Assembly (NCBI RefSeq): GCF_016864555.1
Contig: NZ_CP044012.1
Coordinates: 740,501 to 804,500, forward strand
DNA: 64,000 nucleotides
Direction: 5' to 3'
From: Sinorhizobium sp. BG8
GTDB taxonomy: Bacteria; Pseudomonadota; Alphaproteobacteria; Rhizobiales; Rhizobiaceae
Positions 1 to 8,446 of this stretch are shown in pieces. The notes below the pieces were generated by a model. It had not been told where the DNA came from and made no database searches. It worked only from the letters and a program-made list of their open reading frames with translations. Both the position numbers and the translations under genes were made by a program. Position 1 is the stretch's first letter. Every line of letters starts with the position of its first letter.

Positions 1-21
1 TTTTTGAAGATTCTGATCGTT

Positions 22-49
22 GCCGGCCCGGCCACGCCGCCCGGCCGGC
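22..49 (-). terminator. GC-rich hairpin downstream of the first AraC gene
   Basis: Positions 22-32 and 39-49 form an 11-bp inverted repeat with one mismatch, just past the stop of the minus-strand AraC gene. No U-run follows directly, so it is a weak terminator candidate. Confidence 0.3.
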
Positions 50-63
50 TTCACGGTTTGGCG

Positions 64-971
64 CTATGACTGCCTGCTCCGCCGCCAGGCTCCGGGCGTT
101 GTTCCCGTCGCCTGGACAAAGGCGCGCGTGAAATGGCTCTGGTCCGAAAAGCCGCAGGCTGTCGCGATCTCCTTGAGCGGCGTGCGTGAGAATTCGAGAA
201 AATCGTAAGCTTTTTCAATTCGTTGCTGCATGAGCCATTGGTAGGGTGTCTTGCCCATGGTTTCGCGGAAAGCACGAAGGAATGTGGCCTGCGAGAGATT
301 GCATGCCACCGCGAGGTCCTCGATCGCGAGATCGCCGTTGAGCCTGCTCTGAACGAGATCCTTCATGGCCGACTGCGCGTGATGGGAGAGCTTGCGCCCC
401 CTTGCTGCCGTTGAGGTCTGGCCGTTACCGTACTGCTGCACCACATGGATGCCGATTGCCACCGAAAGCTGGTCGACAAACAGGGCGCTCCTGTCGGCAC
501 GCCCGTCGAGGGTCGCAAACAGGGCACCCATCATGCCGCCTAGCACCGGATCGGGTCGCCCGACGAAGCACTCCAGCTCGCTGACGCGGGCAAGGTCAGC
601 CTCATGCGCGATCCGGTCGATCGCACTGTGTCCCAGTTCGAGCAGCACGAAGTCGAAGGAGCCGCTCAAATCCGCCTGATAGGCATCAGAGAAGTTCCGA
701 AGATAGACGGCGTTTTCCTCGAAATCGTGCACGGTCGAATGATGCTGCTCGAAGATCCGGCGTCTATGGCCGCCCGAGACGGAGAGGCCCAGAAGGTACC
801 CCGGCCCGTCGCGGGCGTACTGACCCTGTCTGGCGGCGCCATCGCGGCCTTCTTGCGATGGAAGGTCATGTTCCTGCCTTCAATCGTCCGGTCCTCGGCC
901 AACGTATTGAGAGAACAACCAAGGCTGTCGCGCGGCAGGGGAACCGAAAGAATCGAAGATGTGCCCGTCAT
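64..971 (-). pseudogene. AraC-family transcriptional regulator, frameshifted near codon 50
   Basis: The C-terminal ~100 residues are a clear AraC/XylS double helix-turn-helix (ATFLRAFRETMGKTPYQWL, then CGFSDQSHFTRAFVQATGTTP). The open frame from the window's GTG at 732 codes only 222 aa; it stays open upstream to 879 but has no start codon there. The missing N-terminus lies in another frame beginning at ATG 971 (MTGTSSILSVPLPRDSLG...). Inserting one G/C in the 810-830 region, for example in the CCC at 824-826, joins the two into a protein of about 300 aa, the usual length and the length of its two AraC neighbours. What is seen: frame change and intact DNA-binding domain. What is inferred: a single-base deletion, probably a sequencing error because four other genes in the window show the same signature. 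Target and effector are unknown. Confidence 0.7.
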
Positions 972-1265
972 GCCGTTTGATCCCGCAGATTGAGTTGCGC
1001 ACGTCGAGGAACTGGTCGGCAATGGCGGCGCCGCATGTTCGATTGTTCCCAGCACAAGAGATGAAAATGTGTCGCCGATTCATGGCATGTCGTCGGATGA
1101 TCGCCGCCGGGAGGGCGACATTCTTGTACGAAAATCGCCTCTTTTGAACAATCCGACACGAGAGGGCGACGGTTCCTCAAATGGAATCATCGCCTTGGCC
1201 CGGAGGAACGGTGCTGGTGAATGCCAGTCCGGGATACCGAGCCGGATCCACGAAGCGGTTTGGCC

Positions 1266-2177
1266 TCACACTGCCCGGAATTGCTCCACCGGCGTGTAGC
1301 CGGATCTGCTCCTGCGCCTGAAACGCGCCGGTGTTTCCTTCGTCAAGGCGGTGAAAACGCGCGTCATATGACTCTGATCGGCGAAGCCGCAGCAGATTGC
1401 AACTTCCGCGATCGGCGCGTCCTCGAGCAGAAGCTCCTTGACCCGAGCGACCCGGTATTCGGTCAGCCACCTCGATGGAGTGCGCCCGAAGCTCTCCTTG
1501 AACGCCTTGTTGAAATAGCTGCGCGACAGTTCGCACTGGGCAGCCAGTTCGCCGACCGAAAATGGCCTGTTGAAATGTGCGGCAAGAAATTCCGTTGCAA
1601 GCCTCTCCTGCCAGGGAGCGAGCGTGCCCTTCCTGTCGGCGGGGAAATGCAGGCCGCCATAGGTCTGGCTGAGATGCGCCAGCACGGCAAGATTGATTTG
1701 TTCCAGAAACAGCTTGTTTGCATGCTCGGGATCTTCGAGTGACGGCAACAGCGCCTGCGCCAGACCAAACATGACCGGGTCCTTGCGCCCCTGCACGCAA
1801 GCAAGCGCAAGGTATTCGCTCCGGCCAACCTCCTCCGCAAAGGCACGCATCCGGGCGAAGGGAATATTGAAGCGGACATTGTCGAACGGTGAGAGATGAT
1901 GGCACCGCCACTCGTCTCTCAGGTCGGCGATCGCGAGCACCCCCTTGCTGTGGCCGCCCTCGTAGACAAGCTCACTGCCGCGCCACAGCCGATGGGAATC
2001 GAAATCGCGAAGCTGAACGATGACGCTGAAGGCCTCGGCGCATGGGATAGCGGGCGCGACATCGAGATCGGAGCGATCGGAATAGGTCCTCGTGACCAGG
2101 ATGTCGCCCGAGGACACCGATCGCGTGATCGGGCCCGGCGCCTGATTCGCGGCCTTCGTTCCTCCCTGCAGATTCAT
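1266..2177 (-). CDS. AraC-family transcriptional regulator
   Basis: A 303-aa protein with an N-terminal AraC-binding-like sensor region and a C-terminal AraC double HTH (ELSRSYFNKAFKESFGRTPS, then CCGFADQSHMTRVFTALTKETPARFRR). I chose ATG 2177 (MNLQGGTKAAN) over an upstream in-frame start because a purine-rich GAGAGACGCGAGACG precedes it and similar regulators begin here. It is the second of three AraC genes on the same strand with no obvious enzyme gene between them. Its targets cannot be read from the sequence. Confidence 0.85.
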   Translation of the reverse strand: MNLQGGTKAANQAPGPITRSVSSGDILVTRTYSDRSDLDVAPAIPCAEAFSVIVQLRDFDSHRLWRGSELVYEGGHSKGVLAIADLRDEWRCHHLSPFDNVRFNIPFARMRAFAEEVGRSEYLALACVQGRKDPVMFGLAQALLPSLEDPEHANKLFLEQINLAVLAHLSQTYGGLHFPADRKGTLAPWQERLATEFLAAHFNRPFSVGELAAQCELSRSYFNKAFKESFGRTPSRWLTEYRVARVKELLLEDAPIAEVAICCGFADQSHMTRVFTALTKETPARFRRRSRSGYTPVEQFRAV

Positions 2178-2320
2178 CGTCTCGCGTCTCTCGGGTTCCG
2201 GCTTGGGGCTTGCGCCGCTCCATGGTGCGCGAATGCTACAACGGTTCATCGCTGAAATACAAACGCATCCTCAGTCCGCAACGTCACGACCCCCAACAGA
2301 CGCACCTCCGGACAGGTTTA

Positions 2321-3211
2321 TCACTGGAGCCAACGGGCGCGCCAGGCCGAAGGCGTGTGGCCAGTCGCCCGCGTGAACACCTTGGCGAACTGGTTCTCAT
2401 CAGCGAAGCCGCATCGGCTTGCGACATCCTGCAGCGGCAGGAGATGCTCGGACAGATATTGCTTGGCCCGTCCGATTCGGTACCGCATGAGCCATTGATG
2501 CGGCGTATGTCCGGTTACGTCTTTGAAACCTCTAGAGAAATCATCGATGGGCATGCCGGCGGCGGAAGCCGCCGCGGCCATGGAGATGTCGTCGGAAAAA
2601 TGATCGATGATGAAATCCTTGGCGGCCTTTTCCTGCCAGACCGTCAGGCCTGTCGAAGGAGCATCCCCATCCGTGGGCGCCTCCCCGTAGCTGTGAAGCA
2701 AATGCGCGCATATCGCGATCGCGATATGCTGCAGCACCGCCAAATGCGCTGTCCCCCGCGCCTCGAAGAGCGGCAGAATGGCGTCGCCGAGGTTACGCAT
2801 GATGTCGTCCTCTTCGCCACGGCGGCAGCGCAACCGCGCCGCCTTCGGCGCCTCGGAAAACTCGGCCACTTCCCGAAACAGCGTGCGAGGCACGTAAAAT
2901 GCAAGCGAATCGAGATCGCTTGAGAGGCGGATACTGGCGCCGTGGGCCAGATCGACGAGGCAGATGGTGCCTTGCCGATAGCGACGGATCTCGCTTTCGG
3001 ACCCGTCGGACGCGAGGTCACGATGATAGGCATCCTTCAGATAGAGCATGAGGAAGTAGGCATCGTCCGGCGGCAAGGACACCAGTTGACCCGCCTCGGG
3101 TTTCAATCGGCACCGCAAGCGCGTCACTGAAAATCGGCCGTCCCGTATCGGTTGCGCCAGAAGGCATGGTGAATCCGCCAGCCCGAAGAACGCTCCCACG
3201 CTCTCTTCCAT
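2321..3211 (-). CDS. AraC-family transcriptional regulator
   Basis: A 296-aa AraC/XylS regulator. The N-terminal half (residues ~1-190) is an effector/dimerisation region of the type seen in the two neighbouring AraC genes. The C-terminal half has the two HTH motifs (SMAAAASAAGMPIDDFSRGF and CGFADENQFAKVFTRATGHTP). ATG 3211 (MEESVGAFFG) is preferred; a GTG at 3268 would add 19 residues. It shares architecture but only modest identity with the two downstream AraC genes, so the trio are paralogues by family rather than recent duplicates. About 300 bp upstream separates it from the lysR gene and holds no convincing ORF. Confidence 0.83.
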   Translation of the reverse strand: MEESVGAFFGLADSPCLLAQPIRDGRFSVTRLRCRLKPEAGQLVSLPPDDAYFLMLYLKDAYHRDLASDGSESEIRRYRQGTICLVDLAHGASIRLSSDLDSLAFYVPRTLFREVAEFSEAPKAARLRCRRGEEDDIMRNLGDAILPLFEARGTAHLAVLQHIAIAICAHLLHSYGEAPTDGDAPSTGLTVWQEKAAKDFIIDHFSDDISMAAAASAAGMPIDDFSRGFKDVTGHTPHQWLMRYRIGRAKQYLSEHLLPLQDVASRCGFADENQFAKVFTRATGHTPSAWRARWLQ

Positions 3212-3518
3212 CCCTGCACTTCGGATCACGTCCACCTCCCGGCTGAATCCGTTCCCACCATGGGGCACATGTCACCGGCAAAACGCATGCGTGCTCCCAA
3301 AGCTTCCAGCAGATAGCCAGGGACGCGATTCCCGCCCGTGGCGATCTTGATCCCACGAGCCCGCGGAACCGGCCTCTGTCGTAGCTGCGGAAGCCAGAAT
3401 GCGCTCGGCCGATCCCGTTTTCTTGTCGCTTCTGCTCGCCTTTTGCCAGAAATGCGCCAGATGCGACAAGACATGGTTGAAAACATTTGCCTCGTTCGCG
3501 CACCCCCGGCCTCGCGTC

Positions 3519-4418
3519 TTACAGGGGACGAATGTGGGTCACGTAGTTCTCGAAGAAATCCGAGAACTTGGTCAGGCGCATCGGCAGTCTGTCATAGGGC
3601 GGATAATAGAGCGTGAGCCAGAGTTCCGGAGGCTTCCAGTCCGGCAGGATCTGCTCCAGCCTGCCGGCCGCGAGGGCGTCCTCGACGATGAAGTGCGGCA
3701 GGAGAGCGATACCCTCGCCGTTTTCGGCGAGCCTCGCGATGATCTCGCCATTGTTGGCGGCAAGCAGCTTGCCGGCCCTCGCCTTGCGCGTCCGCCCAGC
3801 GCTTGTGAGCTCCCAGGTCTCGCTGATCGCCTCCTCGTCATAGGCAAGGCAGGTGTGGCCATCCAGGTCCTCCGGCGTTCTCGGCGTTCCAAAGGTCGCG
3901 AGATAGCCGGGGGAGGCAACCAGGATACGTCGGACCCGGCAGATCTTGCGCCAGATCGTTGATTTGTCGCGGGGCGGTTCCGACACCCGAATTGCGAGAT
4001 CGAAATCCTCTGAAACGATGTCGATGAACCGGTCCGTGAGGGACAGGGAGACGCTCATACCCGGAAACTCCACCCGGAAGCCGGTGAGGACATCGGGCAG
4101 GAGGTGCTGGCCGAGCGACAGGGGCGCGTTGATGCGGATCAGGCCCACGGCATCACTGTGCTGTTCGCGTACCTCCTCGGCAACCTGATCGAACTGCCTG
4201 ACGAGAGGTTCGATGCGCGCGGCGTAGACGGCACCGGCCGAGGTCAGTGACACCTGCCGGGTCGTGCGCAGGAGGAGTTGCACGCCCAACTGCTCCTCCA
4301 GCGCTCCGACAGCGCGGGTTACGGTCGGTGCCGTCATCGAAAGCTGGCGAGCCGCAGCCACGAAGCTGCGCTGCTGTGCCACCGCCAAAAAGATGCGAAT
4401 TCCGTTGAGATCGTTCAT
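3519..4418 (-). CDS. LysR-family regulator of the divergent dioxygenase/hydrolase pair
   Basis: A 299-aa LysR-type regulator. It has an N-terminal winged HTH (residues ~1-60, RSFVAAARQLSMTAPTVTRA) and a C-terminal periplasmic-binding-like effector domain (LRINAPLSLGQHLLPDV... GEGIALLPHFIVEDALAAGR). It is transcribed divergently from the ring-cleaving dioxygenase at 4542, with 123 bp between the two starts. That gap holds a perfect 12-bp inverted repeat, the natural operator. The context implies control of quinone/aromatic detoxification, but the inducer is unknown. Confidence 0.9.
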   Translation of the reverse strand: MNDLNGIRIFLAVAQQRSFVAAARQLSMTAPTVTRAVGALEEQLGVQLLLRTTRQVSLTSAGAVYAARIEPLVRQFDQVAEEVREQHSDAVGLIRINAPLSLGQHLLPDVLTGFRVEFPGMSVSLSLTDRFIDIVSEDFDLAIRVSEPPRDKSTIWRKICRVRRILVASPGYLATFGTPRTPEDLDGHTCLAYDEEAISETWELTSAGRTRKARAGKLLAANNGEIIARLAENGEGIALLPHFIVEDALAAGRLEQILPDWKPPELWLTLYYPPYDRLPMRLTKFSDFFENYVTHIRPL

Positions 4419-4438
4419 GATCGACTATTTCATTTATT

Positions 4439-4463
4439 GCAATAATATTGTCAATATTATTGC
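4439..4463. promoter_or_regulatory. Perfect palindrome, probable LysR operator
   Basis: GCAATAATATTG (4439-4450) and its exact reverse complement (4452-4463) flank a single T. It is strikingly AT-rich in a GC-rich region, lies 20 bp from the lysR start and about 80 bp from the dioxygenase start, and contains a T-N11-A LysR box. Confidence 0.7.
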
Positions 4464-4541
4464 TATTCATATTCTCGGTAACCTGCCCCATCTTGTGCCT
4501 CAGAAAACGTCCCAACCCGCACATTCGGAGGCACGACTACA

Positions 4542-5471
4542 ATGCTCAACCAGATCAAAGGCCTTCATCACGTTACGTCGATGGCCGCCAACGCCCAGCA
4601 GAACAACGACTTCTTCACCAAGACGCTCGGCCTGCGCCGGGTCAAGAAAACCGTCAACTTCGATGCGCCGGATGTGTACCACCTCTACTATGGCGATGAA
4701 GTCGGCACACCGGGCTCGGTAATGACCTATTTCCCCTTCCCCCACATTGCCAAGGGGCGCCCCGGCACCGGGGAAGTGGGTGAGACCTACTTCGCGATAC
4801 CGAAGAACACGCTCGGCTACTGGAAGGACCGGCTCTCGAAACTCGGCGTGACCGGCCTTTCCGAAGGCGAACTGTTTGGTGAGAAGCACTTGCGCTTCAA
4901 GGGACCGGACAACGATGGCTTTGCACTGATCGAAGTGGATGATGGACGCGTCGGCTGGAGCAACACGGAAATCGGTGGCGACGACGCGATCAAGGGCTTC
5001 CATGGCGCCAGCCTGCGCGTCAGGGACGCCGGTGCGACGCGGGAACTTCTCGGTTTCATGGGCTATCAGGAGGTCGACAGCAAAGGCGACTGGTCTCGGC
5101 TTGCGATCCCCGGCGGCAATGGCGCCGACTTCATCGATCTGCAGGCGCTTCCCCAGGCAGACGGGGCACGCCTGGGTGCGGGCTCGGTCCACCACATCGC
5201 TTTTGCCGTGGAGAACCGGGCAGCTCAGCTCGAAGTGCGCAAGGCATTGATGGATACCGGCTATCAGGTCACGCCCGTCATAGACCGGGATTACTTCTGG
5301 GCCATCTACTTCCGCACACCGGGCGGAGTTCTGTTCGAGATCGCCACCAACGAACCCGGCTTCGACCGCGACGAGGACACCAACCACCTCGGCGAGGCTC
5401 TGAAGCTTCCCGAACGCTACGAGCCCTATCGCCAGCAGATTACCGACGAACTCGCACCGATCAAAGACTAA
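4542..5471 (+). CDS. Ring-cleaving dioxygenase, glyoxalase fold (MhqO/MhqA-like)
   Basis: A 309-aa two-domain vicinal-oxygen-chelate protein. Candidate metal ligands are His10 (GLHHVT), His218 (GSVHHIAF) and Glu266 (GVLFEIATNEPG), the His-His-Glu pattern of extradiol-type hydroquinone/catechol dioxygenases. The first module covers residues 1-140 and the second, after GFHGASLRV, 150-300. A GGAGG sits ahead of the ATG. It is followed at 50 bp by an alpha/beta hydrolase, the same pairing as MhqO and MhqD in Bacillus hydroquinone/quinone resistance. The likely role is opening of hydroquinone-type rings; substrate not proven. Confidence 0.87.
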   Translation: MLNQIKGLHHVTSMAANAQQNNDFFTKTLGLRRVKKTVNFDAPDVYHLYYGDEVGTPGSVMTYFPFPHIAKGRPGTGEVGETYFAIPKNTLGYWKDRLSKLGVTGLSEGELFGEKHLRFKGPDNDGFALIEVDDGRVGWSNTEIGGDDAIKGFHGASLRVRDAGATRELLGFMGYQEVDSKGDWSRLAIPGGNGADFIDLQALPQADGARLGAGSVHHIAFAVENRAAQLEVRKALMDTGYQVTPVIDRDYFWAIYFRTPGGVLFEIATNEPGFDRDEDTNHLGEALKLPERYEPYRQQITDELAPIKD

Positions 5472-5520
5472 CCACTTACAAGGGCGTGCCCCCTGGCACC
5501 GCCCGATGGAGATTGCCACC

Positions 5521-6129
5521 ATGAGCACCGAATCCTACAAGGCGCTGGTACTGGCGCCCGGTCCCGATGCACCCATCGTCTTTGCCTTCCATGGCACGGG
5601 CGGAAACGAGTACCAGTTTTCCGAACTGGTCGGTCAGATTCTACCCGACGCCGGCCTGATCTCCCCGCGCGGTGACGTGTCCGAACATGGAGCCCTGCGC
5701 TTCTTTCGCCGAACGGGCGAAGGCTCTTACGATATGGAGGACCTGGCGGAACGCACGGAGAAAATGGCCGCCTTCATCGCTGCGCATAAGGATGCAAATC
5801 CAGGGCGTCCGATCTACGGTCTCGGCTACTCTAACGGCGCAAACATCCTTGCCTCCGTGATCTTCAAGCACGCCGACCTCTTCGACCGCGCCGCCCTGCT
5901 TCACCCGCTCATTCCCTGGACGCCACAGCCGAACGACACGCTGAGAGACCGGCGGATCCTGGTGACTGCCGGCCGGCGCGATCCTATCTGCCCATTGCCG
6001 ATCACAGAGCGGCTGACAGAGTATTTCGCCTCCCAGAAGGCACGCATCGAGGTCAGCTATCATCCCGGCGGCCACGAAATCCGGCCGGAAGAACTTGCCG
6101 CACTAAAGTCTTTCCTGACGGAAGCATAG
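5521..6129 (+). CDS. Alpha/beta hydrolase, carboxylesterase/phospholipase family (MhqD-like)
   Basis: A 202-aa serine hydrolase of the phospholipase/carboxylesterase family. Visible catalytic triad: Ser104 in GLGYSNG, Asp154 in GRRDPICP and His185 in HPGGHEI; the oxyanion region is FAFHGTGGNE. ATG 5521 (MSTESYKAL) has a GGAG nine bases upstream; the ATG at 5506 lacks one. It follows the ring-cleaving dioxygenase in what looks like one LysR-controlled transcript. By analogy with MhqD it may hydrolyse an aromatic ring-cleavage product or ester, but the substrate cannot be seen. Confidence 0.85.
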   Translation: MSTESYKALVLAPGPDAPIVFAFHGTGGNEYQFSELVGQILPDAGLISPRGDVSEHGALRFFRRTGEGSYDMEDLAERTEKMAAFIAAHKDANPGRPIYGLGYSNGANILASVIFKHADLFDRAALLHPLIPWTPQPNDTLRDRRILVTAGRRDPICPLPITERLTEYFASQKARIEVSYHPGGHEIRPEELAALKSFLTEA

Positions 6130-6323
6130 CGGTCGAGAGACGAAAATCTGCGGTGCGCCCCGGTGCCGGACACTTCCCGGCACCGGGGCGCACTGCGCAG
6201 CACGCAACACCATTCAACCATCAAGACGAAACGGCGTCCCAGAGCTTTCCGGGGGCGTGCATCCTGGTCAGCAAGCGCGCGGGAATCCGATCATTCTTTG
6301 GCCGCGATCCGGCCGCGACAAAT

Positions 6324-6351
6324 TTGTTGCTGGCAGCAGTGCATGCAACAA
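6324..6351. promoter_or_regulatory. Inverted repeat upstream of the mocR-type gene
   Basis: TTGTTGC (6324-6330) and GCAACAA (6345-6351) are perfect 7-bp arms 14 bp apart, about 40 bp before the start. A related ATGCAACA-type site in the opposite orientation recurs at 7836-7848 ahead of the DUF983 gene. It is a candidate autoregulatory operator. Confidence 0.45.
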
Positions 6352-6391
6352 TATACAGTCAATTATCGACTCTCTGATCGCAAGGATGAAA

Positions 6392-7795
6392 ATGTCGGAT
6401 TGGCTCCCCGATCTCACGCTCAGCAGCAATCCTCGCTACATGGCGATTGCGGACCTCATAGAGATAGACCTGCGCAGTGGCGTCCTTGTCTCCGGTGACC
6501 GACTGCCGCCACAACGCGAGCTTGCCAGGAAGCTCGGCATTGACTTCACCACGGTCGCGCGCGGCTATGTCGAGGCCCGCAAGCGCGGCCTGGTGGATAC
6601 ACAGGTCGGTCGTGGCACATTCGTCACTGGCGGCGGACCAAGGGTTGTGCCCGGCTTCTCGCTCGACGCCGCACCAGATCCGCGCAGGGCGGCGGCGGCT
6701 GATTTTTCGATGAACATGCCGCCGGAGCCCGACGATCCCGATCTTCTCGAACGCATGCGAGAGGGGCTGAGCGCGGTCGCCTCCAACCTCGTACCGCTGT
6801 TGCGCTATCAGGATTTCGGCGGCTCGGTTGCCGACAGGGACGCCGCCGCATCCTGGCTAGAGCGCCGAGGCCTTACTCCTTCCCGGGAGCGTATCTTCGT
6901 CACCCCGGGCGCCCATCCGGCCTTGCTCGCTATCCTGAGCGCGCTCGCAAAGCCAGGAGAGACCGTCCTGTCGGAGAACGTCACCTACCCAGGCATCCGT
7001 TCGATCTGCGCGCAACTACGACTGTCCCTCATGGGCATTGCAATGGACGGGCACGGCATCATTCCAGACGCTTTGGACGAAGCCTGCCGGAAACTCTCCC
7101 CCAGGGCCCTCTACCTCAATCCCACGCTTCAAAATCCTACCACCCTCACGGTTTCCGAGGCGAGGCGCCGGGAAATCTGCGCCGTGGCCCGCAAGTTCAA
7201 TCTGCCAATCATCGAAGATGATGCCTATGGGTTCGTGTTGCAGGATCCGCCGCCACCACTTGCGGCGATGGCACCGGATCTCGCCTGGCACATCGGCGGG
7301 CTCTCGAAGTGCATCGGGGCCGGGCTGCGACTCGCCTTCGTGGTGGCCCCTGACAGCAAGGTGGTCTGGCCGTTTGTATCGGCAATGCGGGCAACCAACG
7401 TGATGGCATCTCCCCTTTCCATTGCTCTGGCGACACGCTGGATCGAGGAAGGCACGGCTGACGCCATTCTCCAGTTCGTTCGGAAGGAAACCGCCGAACG
7501 CCAGAAGATGGCCGCCGCTGCCCTGCCCGCGGACAGCTACAGCGCCGATCCGGCCAGCTTCAACATCTGGCTACCGCTCTCCAACGGCTGGACGCGCTCG
7601 ACCTTCGCGGCACACATGCGCAGTTCCGGCATTGGCGTCGTCGCAAGCGACGCCTTCACCGTCGAAGGCATACCGGCGGAAGCCGTCCGCGTATGTCTCG
7701 GTGGCCCAGTAACCAGGGAACGACTGGCAAAGGCCCTTGATTTCATGGCGCACGCTCTCGAAGGCTCGCCAGAATTGGCTGGATCCTTCTTCTGA
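6392..7795 (+). CDS. MocR/PdxR-type GntR regulator with aminotransferase domain
   Basis: A 467-aa fusion of an N-terminal GntR winged HTH (residues ~8-75, LPPQRELARKLGIDFTTVARGYVEARKRGLVDTQ) and a fold-type I aminotransferase domain. The PLP lysine is in GGLSKCIGAG and upstream motifs include NPTLQNPTTLTV and IIEDDAYG. ATG 6392 (MSDWLPDL) is preferred because AAGG sits six bases upstream; ATG 6386 is possible. MocR proteins sense PLP or amino acids and usually regulate a neighbouring gene. The nearest candidate is the co-directional DUF983 gene. Which amino compound is sensed is unknown. Confidence 0.9.
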   Translation: MSDWLPDLTLSSNPRYMAIADLIEIDLRSGVLVSGDRLPPQRELARKLGIDFTTVARGYVEARKRGLVDTQVGRGTFVTGGGPRVVPGFSLDAAPDPRRAAAADFSMNMPPEPDDPDLLERMREGLSAVASNLVPLLRYQDFGGSVADRDAAASWLERRGLTPSRERIFVTPGAHPALLAILSALAKPGETVLSENVTYPGIRSICAQLRLSLMGIAMDGHGIIPDALDEACRKLSPRALYLNPTLQNPTTLTVSEARRREICAVARKFNLPIIEDDAYGFVLQDPPPPLAAMAPDLAWHIGGLSKCIGAGLRLAFVVAPDSKVVWPFVSAMRATNVMASPLSIALATRWIEEGTADAILQFVRKETAERQKMAAAALPADSYSADPASFNIWLPLSNGWTRSTFAAHMRSSGIGVVASDAFTVEGIPAEAVRVCLGGPVTRERLAKALDFMAHALEGSPELAGSFF

Positions 7796-7810
7796 CGCGA
7801 CCAGACGTAC

Positions 7811-7848
7811 CGCAATGGCTGCATTGCGGATGCGACAATGTTGCATAC
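7811..7848. promoter_or_regulatory. Inverted repeat and GCAACA-type site ahead of DUF983 gene
   Basis: CGCAATG (7811-7817) and CATTGCG (7822-7828) form a 7-bp stem with a 4-base loop. Immediately after it, the reverse strand of 7836-7848 reads TGCAACATTG, matching the site upstream of the MocR gene. It could be a weak terminator of that gene or a regulator-binding region. Confidence 0.35.
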
Positions 7849-7906
7849 ATATATCCATTCAAGATGTGGTATGTTTCCGATCAATGATCAATTGAAGGTG
7901 ACTGCC

Positions 7907-8284
7907 ATGGATGATCGCTATCCGCCCCTACCGCCGGTACAGACCGGCATTCGTGGCCGCTGCCCCCGTTGCGGGCAAGGCCATATGTTCAACGGTTTCC
8001 TCACGCTGGCTCCGCGCTGTGAGGTGTGCGACCTGGACTATTCCTTCGCGGACCCGGCCGACGGTCCGGCGTTCTTCGTCATCTGCTTTGCCTGCGTCCC
8101 GAGCGTCCTGCTCGCCGTCTGGCTCGAAGTCGTATACGCACCGGTCTGGTGGGTACACTTGCTGACATCGGTCCCGTTCATGCTGCTCACGTGCATCCCG
8201 CCGCTACGGCCGCTGAAGGGATGGCTCGTCGCCAGCCAGTACTACTTCAAGGCCGAGGAAGGGAAACTCGTCAGGCAGCCATGA
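7907..8284 (+). CDS. DUF983 membrane protein with zinc-ribbon N-terminus
   Basis: A 125-aa member of the DUF983 family common in alphaproteobacteria. It has an N-terminal Cys4 ribbon (CPRCG and CEVCDLDY), the conserved FADPADGPAFFV stretch, and two hydrophobic segments (about residues 58-80 and 85-105). ATG 7907 (MDDRYPPLPP) has GAAGGTG upstream; the longer reading from 7838 adds residues with no family support. Function is not established. Confidence 0.85.
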   Translation: MDDRYPPLPPVQTGIRGRCPRCGQGHMFNGFLTLAPRCEVCDLDYSFADPADGPAFFVICFACVPSVLLAVWLEVVYAPVWWVHLLTSVPFMLLTCIPPLRPLKGWLVASQYYFKAEEGKLVRQP

Positions 8285-8291
8285 GAAGCGC

Positions 8292-8308
8292 GGGGCGAAA
8301 GGTGCCCC
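8292..8308. terminator. Hairpin between convergent genes
   Basis: GGGGC (8292-8296) and GCCCC (8304-8308) with outer pairing form a short stem between the DUF983 stop and the end of the aromatic operon. No U-run; a weak bidirectional terminator candidate. Confidence 0.3.
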
Positions 8309-8446
8309 ACGTGCGCGGCTAGCCTGCGTGGCATCTCGACGGGATCGCCGTGCCGCAAGTCTCGTCGCGTCCTGCACGGCGCACCCCGACTGATTTCGGC
8401 ACGCATGCAAGGCTAAAGCTTCCGGGCGACCTCCCGCCGCAGGTAC

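Noticed and set aside
4500-5528. A 342-codon minus-strand ORF opposite the ring-cleaving dioxygenase
   Set aside because: Antisense shadow of a GC-rich gene; the plus strand has conserved metal ligands and an RBS.
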